Source of the DNA: Bidens hawaiensis
Lineage: Eukaryota > Streptophyta > Magnoliopsida > Asterales > Asteraceae
Assembly (NCBI GenBank): GCA_021521415.1
Contig: JAIQDT010003860.1
Coordinates: forward strand, 62,001-126,000
Length of the DNA stretch: 64,000 bases
Direction: 5' to 3'
The notes beneath the pieces were generated by a model, which saw only the letters and a program-made list of their open reading frames with translations, had not been told where the DNA came from and did no database searches. Shown one piece after another: positions 10,062 through 22,886 of this stretch. The translations under genes were made by a program, and so were the position numbers. Position 1 is the stretch's first letter. Every line of letters starts with the position of its first letter.

Positions 10062-11276
10062 CCATTCAAAACATTTCATCAAGTAAGAAAAACACTTAGG
10101 TGTGCATGCTAGCCCAAAATTTAAAAAGAGTTAAACGGGGCTTCAAGAACTCACCTGAGATCGATCGAATACTTGCAACGAGCTAGGAAGTTCCTAAGGG
10201 CACAATCACAAGTAAGGGCCTGTAAATTATACATAACGCGTTACTAAACTAGACTGTAGGAACACTCTAGCCTAATGGGCCGTACAAGCCCAACACTTTG
10301 GCCCAGGGCCCAACAACTTGGCCCAAGGCCCAACACTTGGCCCAAGGCCCAACAACTTGGCCCAAGACCCAACAACTTGGCCCAAGGCCCAAAGATAGTC
10401 AAATCGGGTCGAATGCGCGTGAAAAAATCTTTAAAACCATTTGTTAACCGAATCAGCCCCGAATGGACCAAATTCCGTCTTAAACCTTTTCATTCATCAT
10501 AAATATGTCACCCGAGTTGATAGGGTTGACGGTTCCTTTTTACAACACTTACTTTAACATTTAAACGAAAATTCGCGCACCGCCGACTCGATTGACGAAG
10601 CACTAACCCCGACAGCCCCGAGCACCAAAAAAATAATTTTTCCACAGCCCTTAAACCTCCCTAGGGCTGCACAAACTGAATCGTTCGGTCATCCGATCAA
10701 CTAACGCATCAAGCTCAACAATTTGCAATTCTACACCCGGTAAACCCTAGTTTTCGAACTAAAATCGATTGACCGACCTAAACACCTCCAATGACCACGA
10801 AATTTTAATATGATGTAAATGCCATACCTGGGGATCTTTCTACACCGGAAACTCTAATTTTTATCCACGGGAAGTGGGTCAATTGCACTCTAGCCGAAAT
10901 CTGCCCAACGAAAAGTTTCGGCAAAATTGAGCATCAAAACGATTAGGGGTGAGCAAAAAGAGTGTAGGGGATTGTAGTACATACCTTGAACTACCTCTAG
11001 GAACTTGGAATCGATCAAAAAGTCGAAGCAATGAAGGGGGGGCTGGAGTAGTCCGATCGCAGGCAGCAGCAGAAGCTAGGGTTTTTTTTTATGTTATAAT
11101 ATCAAACATTTTCATTCTAGCCCCCGAAATTTAATAATAATGCAACTTGGAAGAAAAGTTAAGCGATTAGGCGTACCGTGACGACGTAAAGGCTTCGGAG
11201 AAACGTCGGATGAATCCCGAGAATTATACATACTCAACAATCTTTAATTCTTGAAATCGGAATCAACGGGCGTTAC
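10062..11276 (-). repeat. LTR-like fragment interrupted by the copia element
   Basis: On the minus strand it starts TGTAACGCCCGTTG at 11276 and contains an AAACCCTAGC-type leader motif (about 11090-11074). It also has a GGTGAGTTCTTGAAGCCCC motif near 10155, typical of Ty3/gypsy-like LTRs seen elsewhere in the window. The copia LTR begins immediately at 10061, so the rest of this repeat should lie beyond the left edge. No PPT or PBS is next to 11276, so it may be a solo or 5' LTR. Confidence 0.45.
10285..10395. repeat. Short tandem repeat of GGCCCAA-type units
   Basis: About five copies of a roughly 20-bp unit, GGCCCAACAACTTGGCCCAA with small changes. The proline/glutamine-rich peptides it encodes in several frames are artefacts of the repeat. 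Confidence 0.8.
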
Positions 11277-11998
11277 AATTGATTACAAATCGTTTGATAT
11301 GAACCACCGACTATGAAGTTGATTTTGATTTTAGTCGAATTGTTATGATACGTTTTTGGGCTCACCTACGAATAATTGTTTTGATATTGGATTTCATAAC
11401 ATGTTTTGACACGTTTTGCGTTTATCAATTTCGTTATTTTTCTCATGAGAAACGTGAGTGAGTTGAGGCGTATAGATGGATCACGGGAAAAATACATTGT
11501 CTTACTACTAAGTGTTTACGGATTGGTCATAAGAATATTGAATTTTTGGAGACGTGTGTATCAATCCTCTGAGAAAAAATATCATCTTAACCATAGTCAA
11601 ATAACAATTGATTTGTTATGTACTATCAATTATACAAAATGTAGCATATATAATTAGTCAAAAATAAGTAAACTAATATAATGGAATGCGTTGTAACCAT
11701 CCTTTTAAATGTTGATTGACAACATATTTTTAATATATTTAACACTTAATGCCGTAATGCAACTTTAATTGTTTTTGTTAGCTTGTTATAAATAAAAATG
11801 TAGCATAAGATATAATAATGTCACCAACCTAAATCCAATTAAATTATTATGTTTATTTTAAGTGATATGTGATGAATAGTAACTATTATTAAAATATTAA
11901 AGTATATTGTTTAGATATTCCTATTGAAATTGTGAATTTTTAGAAATATAATATTTTCTAAAGATATTAACTCTGCATTACTTTAACATTTATTTGTG

Positions 11999-12030
<32 letters not shown>

Positions 12031-12921
12031 TGTGTGTGTGTGTGTTTAGAGGTTTTTTCATGTTTCTATGATTTTACTTTACATTTATTTGTATATTTAA
12101 GCTACGTATACAAGAAATATCATGTTGTCGTCTCAAAAATATATACTACAAATTATCTTGTTATTTAAAATTACATGCATTTGTTAGACGATTTCTATAT
12201 TTCCACTCGTGTCGTACACAGGTTAATAACCTAGTTAAGTAATATATTTACAACATATCTAATCGTAATTTGCAAACAAAACAAAAGGAATAACAAACAC
12301 AACATGAATGCCACTAACATTTTGAGTTAGATGCGAGTTTCGTCCTGGTCAATATAAGGGCTTCAATCTAATCTTTTCTTGCCTGAGGTCACGGTTTCAA
12401 TTTTTTGTCATATTAGTTCAGTTGATTAACGTCGTCCCATTGCTTTGATCAATATCTATGTGATTTGAAAAAGAAATGGATTGAAATCGTTATACTTATT
12501 TTTGACCAAACCACGTGAACAAAATTTGGGTTACCCCTGAAAAATTCTTCTAGACCCGTACACTGCTTTAAGGCCATGAAGTAGAACACCTTTAGGGTCA
12601 ACATTACACAATTGACTTTTTGCTCGTTGACCAGAAAGTCAACCATACTCATAAGGGAAGCTATTTATTTTCATTTATTTGATTAAGTAATTTACTTTTG
12701 TTATATTTATTTTTAAAAGACAAAACAGAAAGCATAATTATAAACAAGCTTGAAGCACCTTTTTTTCTTCAAAATGCATATTTCATCAAAACAAAAAGAA
12801 AATCACATTAACAAACCCCAAACAGCAAAAGTACATAATTTTACTTAATCCATCAAGTAAAATTACGGTGATACATCCAAAGTAAAAACAAACACATTCC
12901 CAGGTATGTTCTTGATCTCGG
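11277..12921. other. AT-rich intergenic DNA
   Basis: No gene or element recognised on either strand apart from a TA/TG microsatellite. The right-hand 150 bases probably hold the 3' UTR of the PQT3-like gene. Confidence 0.6.
11998..12046. repeat. (TA)n(TG)n microsatellite
   Basis: About seven TA units followed by about fifteen TG units with one slip. Confidence 0.95.
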
Positions 12922-15900
12922 CTATCTGTGCTTGCTGTAGTGCTCACGGTCCCGAACTGGAGACGACTCATATCTCGAACGCCGCCTCTTGAAATGCCTA
13001 TCATCATCATCATCACTAGACTCGTAATCTACACTAGCGGCAGAGGCAGTCTTGGTGCTGCTCTTCCTGGACACTGCCATGGACCCGCCTGCAGCCGCCT
13101 CCGACGAACTTGATGTGACCTTATGTTTCTTGGAAGCTGCTGCAGCGGCTTCTTCCTCAGGGAAGCTGATGCGAGAGAAGACACTCGGCTTGTGTTTCCC
13201 ATCACTGGTGGCGGTTGCAGAAGCTGATGCTGCAATCGGTTTGGAATCTGAGCTTGGTGGTGCCTGGGAAGGTCTTCTAGTGGAAGACGATTCTGACCGA
13301 CGGTGACTTTTATGTGACGACTGGTGGTGACGGTCTTCATAGTCATCATAATCATAACGATCACTGGAAGATTTCCTCTTTGAGGATGGGTGTGGAGGAA
13401 CGTCAACGTCCCGGGAACGGCGGCGATCAGGCGGTGATGGTCTCTCAGTTTTGTGATGGTGACCGTCACTGCTCGGCAGCGGTAATGGTCTCTGAAACCC
13501 AACAAGAAAGCAGAAACATATTATCAGTTGTAGAAAGTTCAAACAAAATAAATAGCAGTCAATAATATATTACAAACAATGCATACAGTTTTCGACTTCA
13601 TCGGAGGACCATCCTCATTGTGGCGCACCTCTCGGTTGAACTCCTTGTCTTTTGGCATTTCTCTGCTGCTGCAACGAGATGAAAGCTAAATTTATTAGTT
13701 CTAATTCAAATTATTATTTTAATAATATGGCTTTTCTAATATTATTCAACTTAAATCATGCAATTAGATGAAATTACCTTCCGGTTCCACCACGTTTCTC
13801 AAAATCCCGCTTCCGCTTCAACTCGGCTCTCCGGGCTTCAAACTCTTCCCGACTCATGGAGGGGCCACCGCCATTCACGCCCATTCCCAACTCTGCAAGA
13901 TCCCTGTTACAACATATTTTATGAAAATTAAATACTCCTATTTTATGAAAATTAAATACTCCAGCTATGTCAACAAGAACAAAATAATTAAATCAGACCA
14001 AAAATAAATAAATAAATACCTTTGAGGTGGAATAAAAGGAGGCATCATTGGATTCATTGGTACACCAAATGGATCTTGGGGAAACATGCCTCCAAAAGGA
14101 ACATCCATTGGCCCAGGCCCGTAACCACCCATGTACGGCATGCCACCACCATACGGGCCCATAAATGGGTCCATACCGGGCTGCATCCCGTTCCAATAAG
14201 GATTGTAAAGGTTAGGACCTTGAGGCATCATATAGTTCATAGGGCCACCAAACTCCTGTGAGGCCCTCCACTGCATCTCTGCTGCTGCAATAATAATCAC
14301 AAAAGATTAATGTTACTCAATCTAATTTATAATTGATCATTATAAAACCATTATTATTAGGTATAATCAGAACTCTTACCACCCATAGGCATGCTGTTAA
14401 CTTTCTTCTTTTTCTTCTTTTTTACTTCAGTAGGAACTTGTTTCTGTTGCACTTCATCATCCACAGGCCGACCACTACCCTGTGATGCAGCTGGTTCCAT
14501 CATACTTTTAGACTCGTATGTAGCTTCAGAAACATCAGGGGCTTTATTGACTTTTCCTGTCGTCTGCTGAACAGCCTGAACTACAGGAGCCACATTATCT
14601 TCAGTGGGGCCCGGTTGTACCTTTGTATCATCTGCGTTTTGTGGTGGCGGTTGCTCCCCCTTGGACTTGGAGGTTGCAGATGGTGATGGGGATGGAGCCT
14701 TTAGTTGTGTTGGTGGTGCAAATCTAGCAGATTCCATATCTGAAAGAATAATATAATTAAATAAATATTTGATAACTATTTGTAATTTATTAAAATAATA
14801 ATTTGGTTGTAACTATAGACCTTGAGCATGATAAGCACTGCCACCATTTTCAGCACTGCTATTATTTGATTCCAGTATTCGATTTATCGTATCACGTAAT
14901 GTCTTGTTGGGTAAAAGATCATCCGCTAGCACATTTGTTGCACCACACACACAGACTGATTTATCGATAATGTGATCTCGTATACCTAATAAAGATTAAA
15001 GCTTCATCATGATTAAAGAAAATAGAGAATTGAGTGTAAAAAACAGAAAATTTAAGGACCAAAAAAACTCACATTTGTCACAAAAACTTTTGAAACAGCA
15101 TTTGCTTGTTAAAACAGCATCTTTCATAACTTCTTTGCATAAAGGGCAGTGAAGCTCTAGCGGGAGATCACCAACTGTACGGGTAGAAGGCATACCTTCA
15201 ATCTCCTTCTCAAAAGCAGCTCTGTTACAATAATATTTATAATATATAAAAACATAATTAGCTTATGCATATAAAGTTTACAAAACATGAGGAAAAAACA
15301 AAAACAAACATACTCATTTGGTTTCAAAACCGCCACTGCACCACTGGGTAATGCATATGAATCATCTGGTGTAGCCATTAACATAGATTTTGGAATGCCA
15401 GTTGGAGGTTTCACTCTCTTGATGTCAAAATTTGGGTCACCGTTTGTAGGACAATGCTGAATGAAATGACCTGTGAAATGAGAATTATATCATCTCATAC
15501 ATTAATAAAAAGCTATGATCCAATATTGAAAATCGCTCAATATAATTGATCAATCTACCTGGTGTTTTGCATCTGTGGCATACATAGCCTGGTGGTGGTG
15601 TTTTTCGCTCAAAACCACCGCCCAGACCTGACAAGTTAAGAAATGCATATCAGTTTCCAAATAAATTGCTTTTAAATTTAATGAAAACATAATGAAAAAT
15701 GTTAGATTGCTTTTAAATCTAAACAATATTACCAAAACCACGAGCCCCCATTCGACCAGCCATTCCACGCCCAAAGCCTCTACCAGCACCAAAGCCATCA
15801 AAAGTTTGCCTGCATGTCAACAAGTCAACATCAGTCCCACTTCATGAAATTTAATCATCATATAAAAGAAGCTAAAACACAAAGAAATCTCACTGTTGCC

Positions 15901-17668
15901 AGTCCAATGCTGGTGTGTCAATTAAAGCCTGAATCTTGCTATCCTCGTCAGCTTTACTAGGAGCAGGAGCTTCCTGAACTTGATTGTTAGACATAACCGG
16001 AACAACCTCCGGAATTTCATACAAATCGTTTCCAAATTCATCATATTCTGAACCATCAAGCTACAAAATCCCAAAAAAAAAAATGAATGGGTTATCATCC
16101 TTATGTGCTAAATGTATAGTCTTAAATCTGAATAAGTGATCAAGTTCCTAAAATATTACTGCTAATCGAAACTTACATAGTTAGTAACAGAAAACGCAGC
16201 CCCCGAAAAGTTACTTTTTGCCTGTTGTGCACTCTCCGTCTCATTAACCGTTTTTGTCCTGCAGTTCAAATCACAAACAATAATTCAACCAATGTTCTTA
16301 AACTTGAGTCACATAACATGACCATTAACCATGTGCAGGGTTGATAAACCATGGTTTGGTTCGCGTGACCAAAAGAAGTGGTTGAAGCCAAGCAGTCAAG
16401 CCTAAGCCACCAGCAAGTAAGATATATCCAAATCCAATCCAAGTAACAAAAATATTAACTAATTAATTTAAATTTAAAGGTTTTGAAACTATACTCGGCA
16501 GGTTCAGTAATTGGTGCTGCAACTATAGGCTTTCGAGGCTGTCCAGGAATTCGACGGATTAAAACAGAGGTATTTTTTGGTATCAACATGTCTTCATCAA
16601 GATATTCTGAAATTGCAAAAAAATAGCACTTTTGTGAAATACCATAAATAGATTATAGATCCATTTCACACTACAGTATCATACTAAATTTCACCCAATA
16701 TGACAGCTCATATCTGCACACTTTATAACATAAATACTACCTAAATTAACACCCTTTACAATTTACATGGACTAATGTGAATCCACTAAATCCAATCCAA
16801 ACTAAATATTAAAACTACAGATTATCATTTAGCAAAAGTTGACCACTCCTTAACCAATATATTCATCAATTCAGTTAAAAATAAATGTAAATTAACCAAC
16901 ACATAATCTTAAACCTTCGCCCTGCTTGCGGTGCGCGCATATAATGTATATATGTGTGAACCCTCGGGTGGGCAAAAGTAAAATTGCACTAATTTTAACG
17001 TTATTTTACTAATCTCGTGAAAATAACGTTAAAAGTGGCAGAAGGTTAATCAGGCATCATGTGGTGGCGTTGATAGCCGAAAGACAATGGTACATGCACC
17101 AATCAGCCGGTGTCCCGATGATTGAGTGCTATGTGCCTTATGTCCAAGGCTTGATGCAAAACTACTATCGAGCCGGGGGTCTCATCGGAAGCAGCCTCTC
17201 TATCCCTATGGGGTAGGGGTAAGGCTGTCTACATCTTACCCTCCTCAGACCCTACCATAGCTTGGCTATTGGTGGGATATACTGAGTACGACGATGATGA
17301 TAATCTTAAACCTGTAGGCTACTAAAAAATGCACATTATTAACAAATTTTATTAAAAAAAGACATGTCAACTCAAATAATGATTGTTATTAAACCCTTTA
17401 GATGCCACATAACTTAAAATTCACTGTAAATTTCCCAAAAAAACTGTTGAATGAATTCAAGAACATAAAATCGACAAAACCCAGAACTTAAAACAATCAC
17501 ACCTTCATTCGTCTGGGCGTTGGTGATGACCAGATCATAATCAGTGCCCCTGCCCAACTGCTTTGATTCATATATTTTTTCCTTCAAAGAGGCAACTGTT
17601 ATAAAATGTCCATCTATCGGAATCGAGTCATAATCTTTTGCACTTTTAAACTTGTAATATACTGCCAT
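12922..17668 (-). CDS. PQT3: DWNN / zinc-knuckle / RING protein, RBBP6-Mpe1 family (PQT3-like)
   Basis: Probable E3 ubiquitin ligase of the RBBP6/Mpe1 family, linked in yeast and animals to mRNA 3'-end processing and in Arabidopsis (PQT3) to oxidative-stress signalling. Fourteen exons fit GT-AG rules and keep frame: 17668-17503, 16606-16495, 16258-16177, 16060-15894, 15809-15733, 15627-15559, 15470-15314, 15221-15073, 14985-14821, 14739-14380, 14284-14020, 13903-13778, 13668-13587, 13491-12922 (848 aa). Domains: ubiquitin-like DWNN at the N terminus (MAVYYKFKSAKDYDSI ... NAQTNEEYLDEDMLIPKN), CCHC knuckle (C218, C221, H226, C231, split by intron 6), and RING/U-box (C302-P-L-C305 ... CVCG near 340). 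A Pro/Met/Gly-rich segment (about 505-590) and a Ser/Arg/Lys-rich tail follow. The start is the family-typical MAVYYKF; an ATG four codons upstream is less likely. No damage seen. Confidence 0.93.
17160..17305 (+). mobile_element. Au-SINE-like element (3' part) in intron 1
   Basis: The stretch with GGAAGCAGCCTCTCTATCCC, GGGTAGGGGTAAGGCTG and TACCCTCCTCAGACCC, ending GGTGGGATATACTGAG plus a short GATGATGAT tail, matches the conserved 3' part of the plant Au SINE family as I remember it. The 5' pol III head was not clearly found. Orientation is opposite to the host gene. Confidence 0.6.
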
Positions 17669-18600
17669 AATTAATATCAAAAAATTCTTTTTCTTTTTCC
17701 TCCAAAAAACTTATCAGTAACAACCAAAAATGCAATACCACTAGTATCAATTTAGGCGTCTTAATATAAACCAAAAATATCAAACGCCTCAATTGAACTC
17801 CTAAACACAATAATAATATTATAACAGTACAAAATCAAACTATTTTTTTTGTTTTTCCACTGCAAATCTGCATAAAGCTTCAATCAATCTTCGATTCGTC
17901 GGTTTTTCGATCCGACACAACTCTCGGAGACCCTCTGTATCCGATATCGATGAATAATTGAATGATTTCACGAGCTAAAACCTCCAATTCCACGTAGATT
18001 CTTCAATTCATCGAATTATTGCAATCAAACAGCTCATCAGAAACCCTAGCTTTCCGATATTAACGAAAAACTGAACGGCTTCACAAACTATCATCCTCTG
18101 ATGCCACGTAGACTCTTCAATTCATCCTCCTGCACTTGATTCTTCACACACAGCAACAAATCAGCTTCCAATTTCTCAGATCTGGTTTCAAATCGTCAGT
18201 TTCCGCAAATTTCGAGAATATTCGTCGCTTAATGTTGTCAATCGCCTTCAATAAGTCACCAATTGAAGATTCGTTGATATTATTTCAATTAATTTCAACG
18301 ATTACTAGCTTCGATGAAAAATTAGGGCAAAATCGCCGTAACGATGTAATCACAATAGATCTGCTTCCAATTTGTTAGATCTGGTCTCAAATCGTCATAT
18401 TTCGACCAATTTTCGCGAGTTTTGAGTAAACTGTCCGGATATTCGTCAAAACACGAAATTGAAGTCGGTTTTTAGCGATTGGTGTTGTGGATTGGCTTTG
18501 TTGAGTCGTTGATTGGATTGCTGAAGGTAAGCTGAAGGATTACGAGCTTTATGAGGGAAAATTAGGGCAAAATCGCCGTGACGGTGGGATGAGATGAGAA
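17669..18600. other. Upstream region of the PQT3-like gene
   Basis: No ORF of note. Pyrimidine-rich and AAACCCTAGC-type sequence near 18030-18060 on the plus strand, and two near-repeats (GAAAAATTAGGGCAAAATCG at about 18317 and 18558). Probably a 5' UTR, with or without an intron, plus promoter. The transcription start cannot be placed. Confidence 0.45.
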
Positions 18601-20097
18601 TACGCGTAAAAGTTGCCGACTTTGGAAATAAAGAGGGGTGTGCGTACTTTTGGTCCTTTAATAGTGGTAATGTTTACACTTTAACCCCCTATGCTCTTCC
18701 AAAATGTACTTTTGCGGTATCTGCATTTCCAGACGAGTATTTCGGTACTCGGTACCCATTTAATATTATGGTTTATTGGTTTTGGTTTTATAGTTTATTG
18801 AATATTGGTACCGTACCCGTACCAGTTTAGCCAATTTAGCACCGGTTGTGTACCGGCGCCCGGACTTTGTTTCTCGTACCGGTAACGATACCAAGTTTGG
18901 TGAAGATTTGCAAAAAAGAAAAAAAAAGCCATAGTGGAATCGGGCACCATACCGAAATATCTATACCTATACTCGCACCATAAAATTCGTTACGATACTC
19001 GGCACCCGATTTTACTGATTTTCGATACGGGTACCGAACCAATCTCATCTCGAAACCCTAATATGATGTACTTGTATTTTTTATTTTATTGTTGTGAATT
19101 TTATTTTGAACTAAATTTCTTTAATTTTTTTAACAACATTTGTAACTACCTCAATACCCAAGTGAGTTATCATGAGACAAAATGTCAACCGTCCATACTG
19201 ATTTTGACGCTACAGGCCTGACGCATTCAGGAACACCTTCAAGGACACCCGTCATTATGAGAAAACCCCTTGAGTAAGATTTCAAACTCGTGACCATAAA
19301 GATCCAAAGCATTAACTATCACCCATACCAATGAATGAATCAAACTTATCATCATATTATATGATTTGCTTAAATCATCATTTGTGGCAAATATTCTACA
19401 ATTTGCGATTAAATAATGGATTATCTTTCCGGTCAATTCTACTTATGGTCATCCTAAATTTCTATTAAGCAGTGATGATTTTGATACACAGTCACTTACA
19501 ATACTTCATTCATTCTGGTAAAAGGCAAGCGGACAACGAGATCTTACATATAGTATTGAGCCATGAAGGCATCAAATTTGAATTATATTATAACATAAGC
19601 AACTAAAGGTGGAATTTCACCATCTAGAACTACACTTTTTCATAATTCTATTCATCAATTGATACCTGGGTTTCTCTTGTATTATGATTAAATCTTGATT
19701 TGTTCTTAATCGTATTGTGGCCTTGTGGGCAATTTATAATCACATCTTTAATTGATGAACATACCTTCAATTATGTGTTCATGGCATGATACTCTTCTAC
19801 ATACAATGACTAGAAAAGATTGCATTCGCATAAGCGTAGTATCAAACAAACAAATAAAAAGTAGATGGAAAACTGATAAATTGTATAATGTCTCGGGTCA
19901 GCTTTGTTAAACGAGTCTTTGTTCACTGGTTCGAGAAGCAAAGAACCGAACATGTTTTCAAACTAGTTTTTTTTCTCTCTTTTTACCTTAACTCAACCCG
20001 GTTTTTGGCGCTACATAGGGTTTTCACCAGCTCAGTTGACTAGGCCCTGGTCGGGTTGTAAAACTTGAACTTAACAAGAGAGAGAAAACTAAAAGAA
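18601..20097. other. Intergenic DNA with a GGTACC-rich block
   Basis: Positions about 18690-19050 are rich in GGTAC(C/G) and CGGTACC motifs in both orientations, a pattern of degenerate short-motif repeats. The rest, up to the AIM24 stop codon, is AT-rich with no gene seen. The last 200 bases may be 3' UTR of the AIM24 gene. Confidence 0.5.
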
Positions 20098-20871
20098 TCA
20101 TATGTCTGTCAAGATTAAAGACGAAACAACCACAACGTAAGCGAGAAAGAAGAATATGGCTATCTGCATGAACAACTTTGGGTTCTCTCTCATGTTTGGT
20201 GATGTCACCGCCCTGTAAAACGAAAAATTCACTCTTGAGTTCACTTTTAAAGGTTAGAAAAAACTCGCCTGCTTTTATTTGTGTTAAACATGATTATTGA
20301 CACCAACTTACTACAATAATAAGCTAATTTCTTTTATTTAAATTATAATTTTGCATCTGATAGGAATATAAGAATTACCTAGCGATGCGCTGAGAAAACC
20401 GAGGGAATGGCATGCTCTGAATAAAGACGATGCCGGGTCCCGTTATGTAAGGCCCCGTTACCGGAAGCCCTACTTTCGCGTCGGATTTACTCATAAACAC
20501 AGTTCTTCAAATCAGAGTTTATTAAAACTTTTCGCGGAATATAAAACATCAATCATTTGTTACAAATCATTCAATCTTTTCTTTGATACCATAACACAAA
20601 ACTTTATATTTAAAACATCTTTACTTCTTTCTTCAGATGCCAGCCGTTCAATCCATGCCGTGTGTCATCCTCATGCTAACTCTATAATCAGCTCACCTGC
20701 GTGCATACTAAAAGTCAGCTACGCTGAGTGAGTTCTAGTTAATCAAGCAACTTATCATACAACCACTTCATACAATATATATATACGTATCCGAAGACAC
20801 ATAGTCCACTGTCTAACATGCCACTGTTTAACCACTTAATTACCCCTACAGCTTAGCCACTTAATTACAAC

Positions 20872-21130
20872 GGCACGTATAGGCTTTCCCTATCACGCAC
20901 TCACGCTATGCCACTTAATAACGAAGGCACGTATAGGCTTTCCCTATCACGCACTCACGCTATGCCACTTAATAGCGAAGGCACGTATAGGCTTTCCCTA
21001 TCACGCACTCACGCTATGCCACTTAATAACGAAGGCACGTATAGGCTTTCCCTATCACGCACTCACGCTATGCCACTTAATAACGAAGGCACGTATAGGC
21101 TTTCCCTATCACGCACTCACGCTATGCCAC
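20872..21130. repeat. 54-bp tandem repeat, 5 copies, in the 3' LTR
   Basis: The unit begins GGCACGTATAGGCTTTCCCT and recurs at 20872, 20926, 20980, 21034 and 21088 almost unchanged. It translates as an 18-residue repeat in one frame, an accident of the 54-bp period. Confidence 0.95.
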
Positions 21131-21670
21131 TAACACCCTTACTAGACTCCTGCTACCTCTAACACACTCTACCTCAACCTGCCTTGGTCACACTCATATT
21201 AGTTTAGTATTTACGTAGTGAACAAGTCACATCACATCATTCATACACACTATCAACCACTTGGCAATCGCTATCCTTGGCGATACGTGCAATATCCGAA
21301 GATCGTTCACGTACCGACAAGCATTATAAATATATACCTCATATAACATCTATAGCATACACTTACCACTTAAAGTAAGTGGATTCACACTTCACATCGA
21401 GTATGCACACAGCCCCGAAAACATAACAAGGAAATGGGGCTAGAAACTCACCTGAATACGGTTACGTTCTCCGTTGATTGTAATTCCTTTCTTTAACTGG
21501 GCTCGGCTAACTGTATAATATTTACACATATCAATTAACTACTACTACTCGTTTTCGATAACTGCCTTAACACATTTTCCAGTAGGTTATTAATTCATTT
21601 TATAAACGAACTTCGCTTCAGGCGAAGTTAAACCTTAGGCGAACTCGGAAACAGCTTGGTTCTGGCTTGA

Positions 21671-21866
21671 TTCGATCGAATAGGAACACGTTCGATCGAA
21701 TAGGAACACGTTCGATCGAATAGGAACACGTTCGATCGAATAGGAACACGTTCGATCAAACAGGAACACGTTCGATCGAATAGGAACACGTTCGATCAAA
21801 CAGGAACACGTTCGATCGAATACAACACTCATTCGATCGAATACAAAACTCATTCGATCGAATGAG
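21671..21866. repeat. 20-bp TTCGATCGAA tandem repeats in the 3' LTR
   Basis: The unit TTCGATCGAATAGGAACACG contains the 10-bp perfect palindrome TTCGATCGAA. Regular 20-bp units are followed by variants ending in ACTCA. Interspersed TTCGATCGA motifs continue to about 21965. Confidence 0.95.
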
Positions 21867-22567
21867 TTGGAGACTATTCGGTTGCTTCCCTATTCGGTCG
21901 ACTGGACTTGTTCGATCTACGCATTCGATCGAATGGACTGATTCGATCGACTGGTTCGATCGAATGAGTCTGATTCGACTCCTTCAAGCTGGGCGACGGA
22001 GAAACCCACGGGTTTTCCAGATTTTCCAGATTTTTGACCCAAAATCGAAGTTTTTGACATGGAAATGCTCGGGATTGAAAGGGCTATCGATTCCTTGTAC
22101 TTTTAAACACAAAAGCTTGCATTTTGACATCAAAACAAGGCGGTTTTTGACCCGAAAACTCAAGTTACGAAAATAGGGAGTTTTTGCTCGATTTGAGCTC
22201 GAAAATGGTTATGAAAACGGATGATTTTCGAGAGGGACTTACCAAAAACGATTAGGAACTAGATTGTGGACTCGGATTTGTGATTTGAGAACTTTCTCTC
22301 TCTAGCTTCTCTCTCTAGAAATGAGAGTGTTTGGGTGGGTGTAAGTGAAGGAAGATGGTGAAAATGGTGGAAGCGTCAAGAACTTTCGTTTATATACTAC
22401 GAGTTTGGTTAGGCTCGGGTTGGCTTCCTACGGGTCGAGACAGGCCGAGTTCATAAAATAACTAAGCCCAAGACCCGTTCCTTACTCGACATTAAATAAC
22501 TAAAACGTGAAATTACTAAACATAACTTTCTTTTATTTATCAAAATAAAAAATTTCGGGATGTTACA

Positions 22568-22581
22568 AGTCTTCCCTCCTT
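22568..22581 (-). other. Polypurine tract of the gag-only element
   Basis: The minus strand reads AAGGAGGGAAGACT directly before the 3' LTR. This is the expected plus-strand DNA priming site. Confidence 0.8.
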
Positions 22582-22886
22582 AAAGAGGTTTCGCCCCCGA
22601 AACCTAACTTATTCCCTATAAACGGAAAACTTCTTATATTTACACGCTTTACCATCACACAACTATTTATTATAACCAACATGCATTCAAGTTAAATTCA
22701 TAGATCGTTCATACTAAAGCACAAGAAGTCACAAGTATTTCATAACATAAAAGGAAATCATTCAAGCTTGCTAAACAACATAGGTTCAACTGTAACATAA
22801 AACACTCTTTAACTACTAAACATAAAACAACTGTGACATGCCACTTATTCTCCTGCAACCTCCTCAGCAGCTAATAGACCATCCCT

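Larger units (their letters stand above)
20446..22567 (-). repeat. 3' LTR of the gag-only element
   Basis: 2122 bp, paired with 24478-26580. It contains five 54-bp repeats and one more 20-bp repeat than its partner. On the minus strand it is preceded by the purine tract. Confidence 0.95.

Noticed and set aside
10244..10502. Proline/glutamine-rich ORFs on both strands
   Set aside because: They arise from the GGCCCAA tandem repeat.
20872..21162. An ORF of repeated 18-residue units and an apparent CRISPR-like periodic array
   Set aside because: The 54-bp units are directly adjacent with no unique spacers and lie inside an LTR of a plant retrotransposon. The peptide follows only from the period being a multiple of three.
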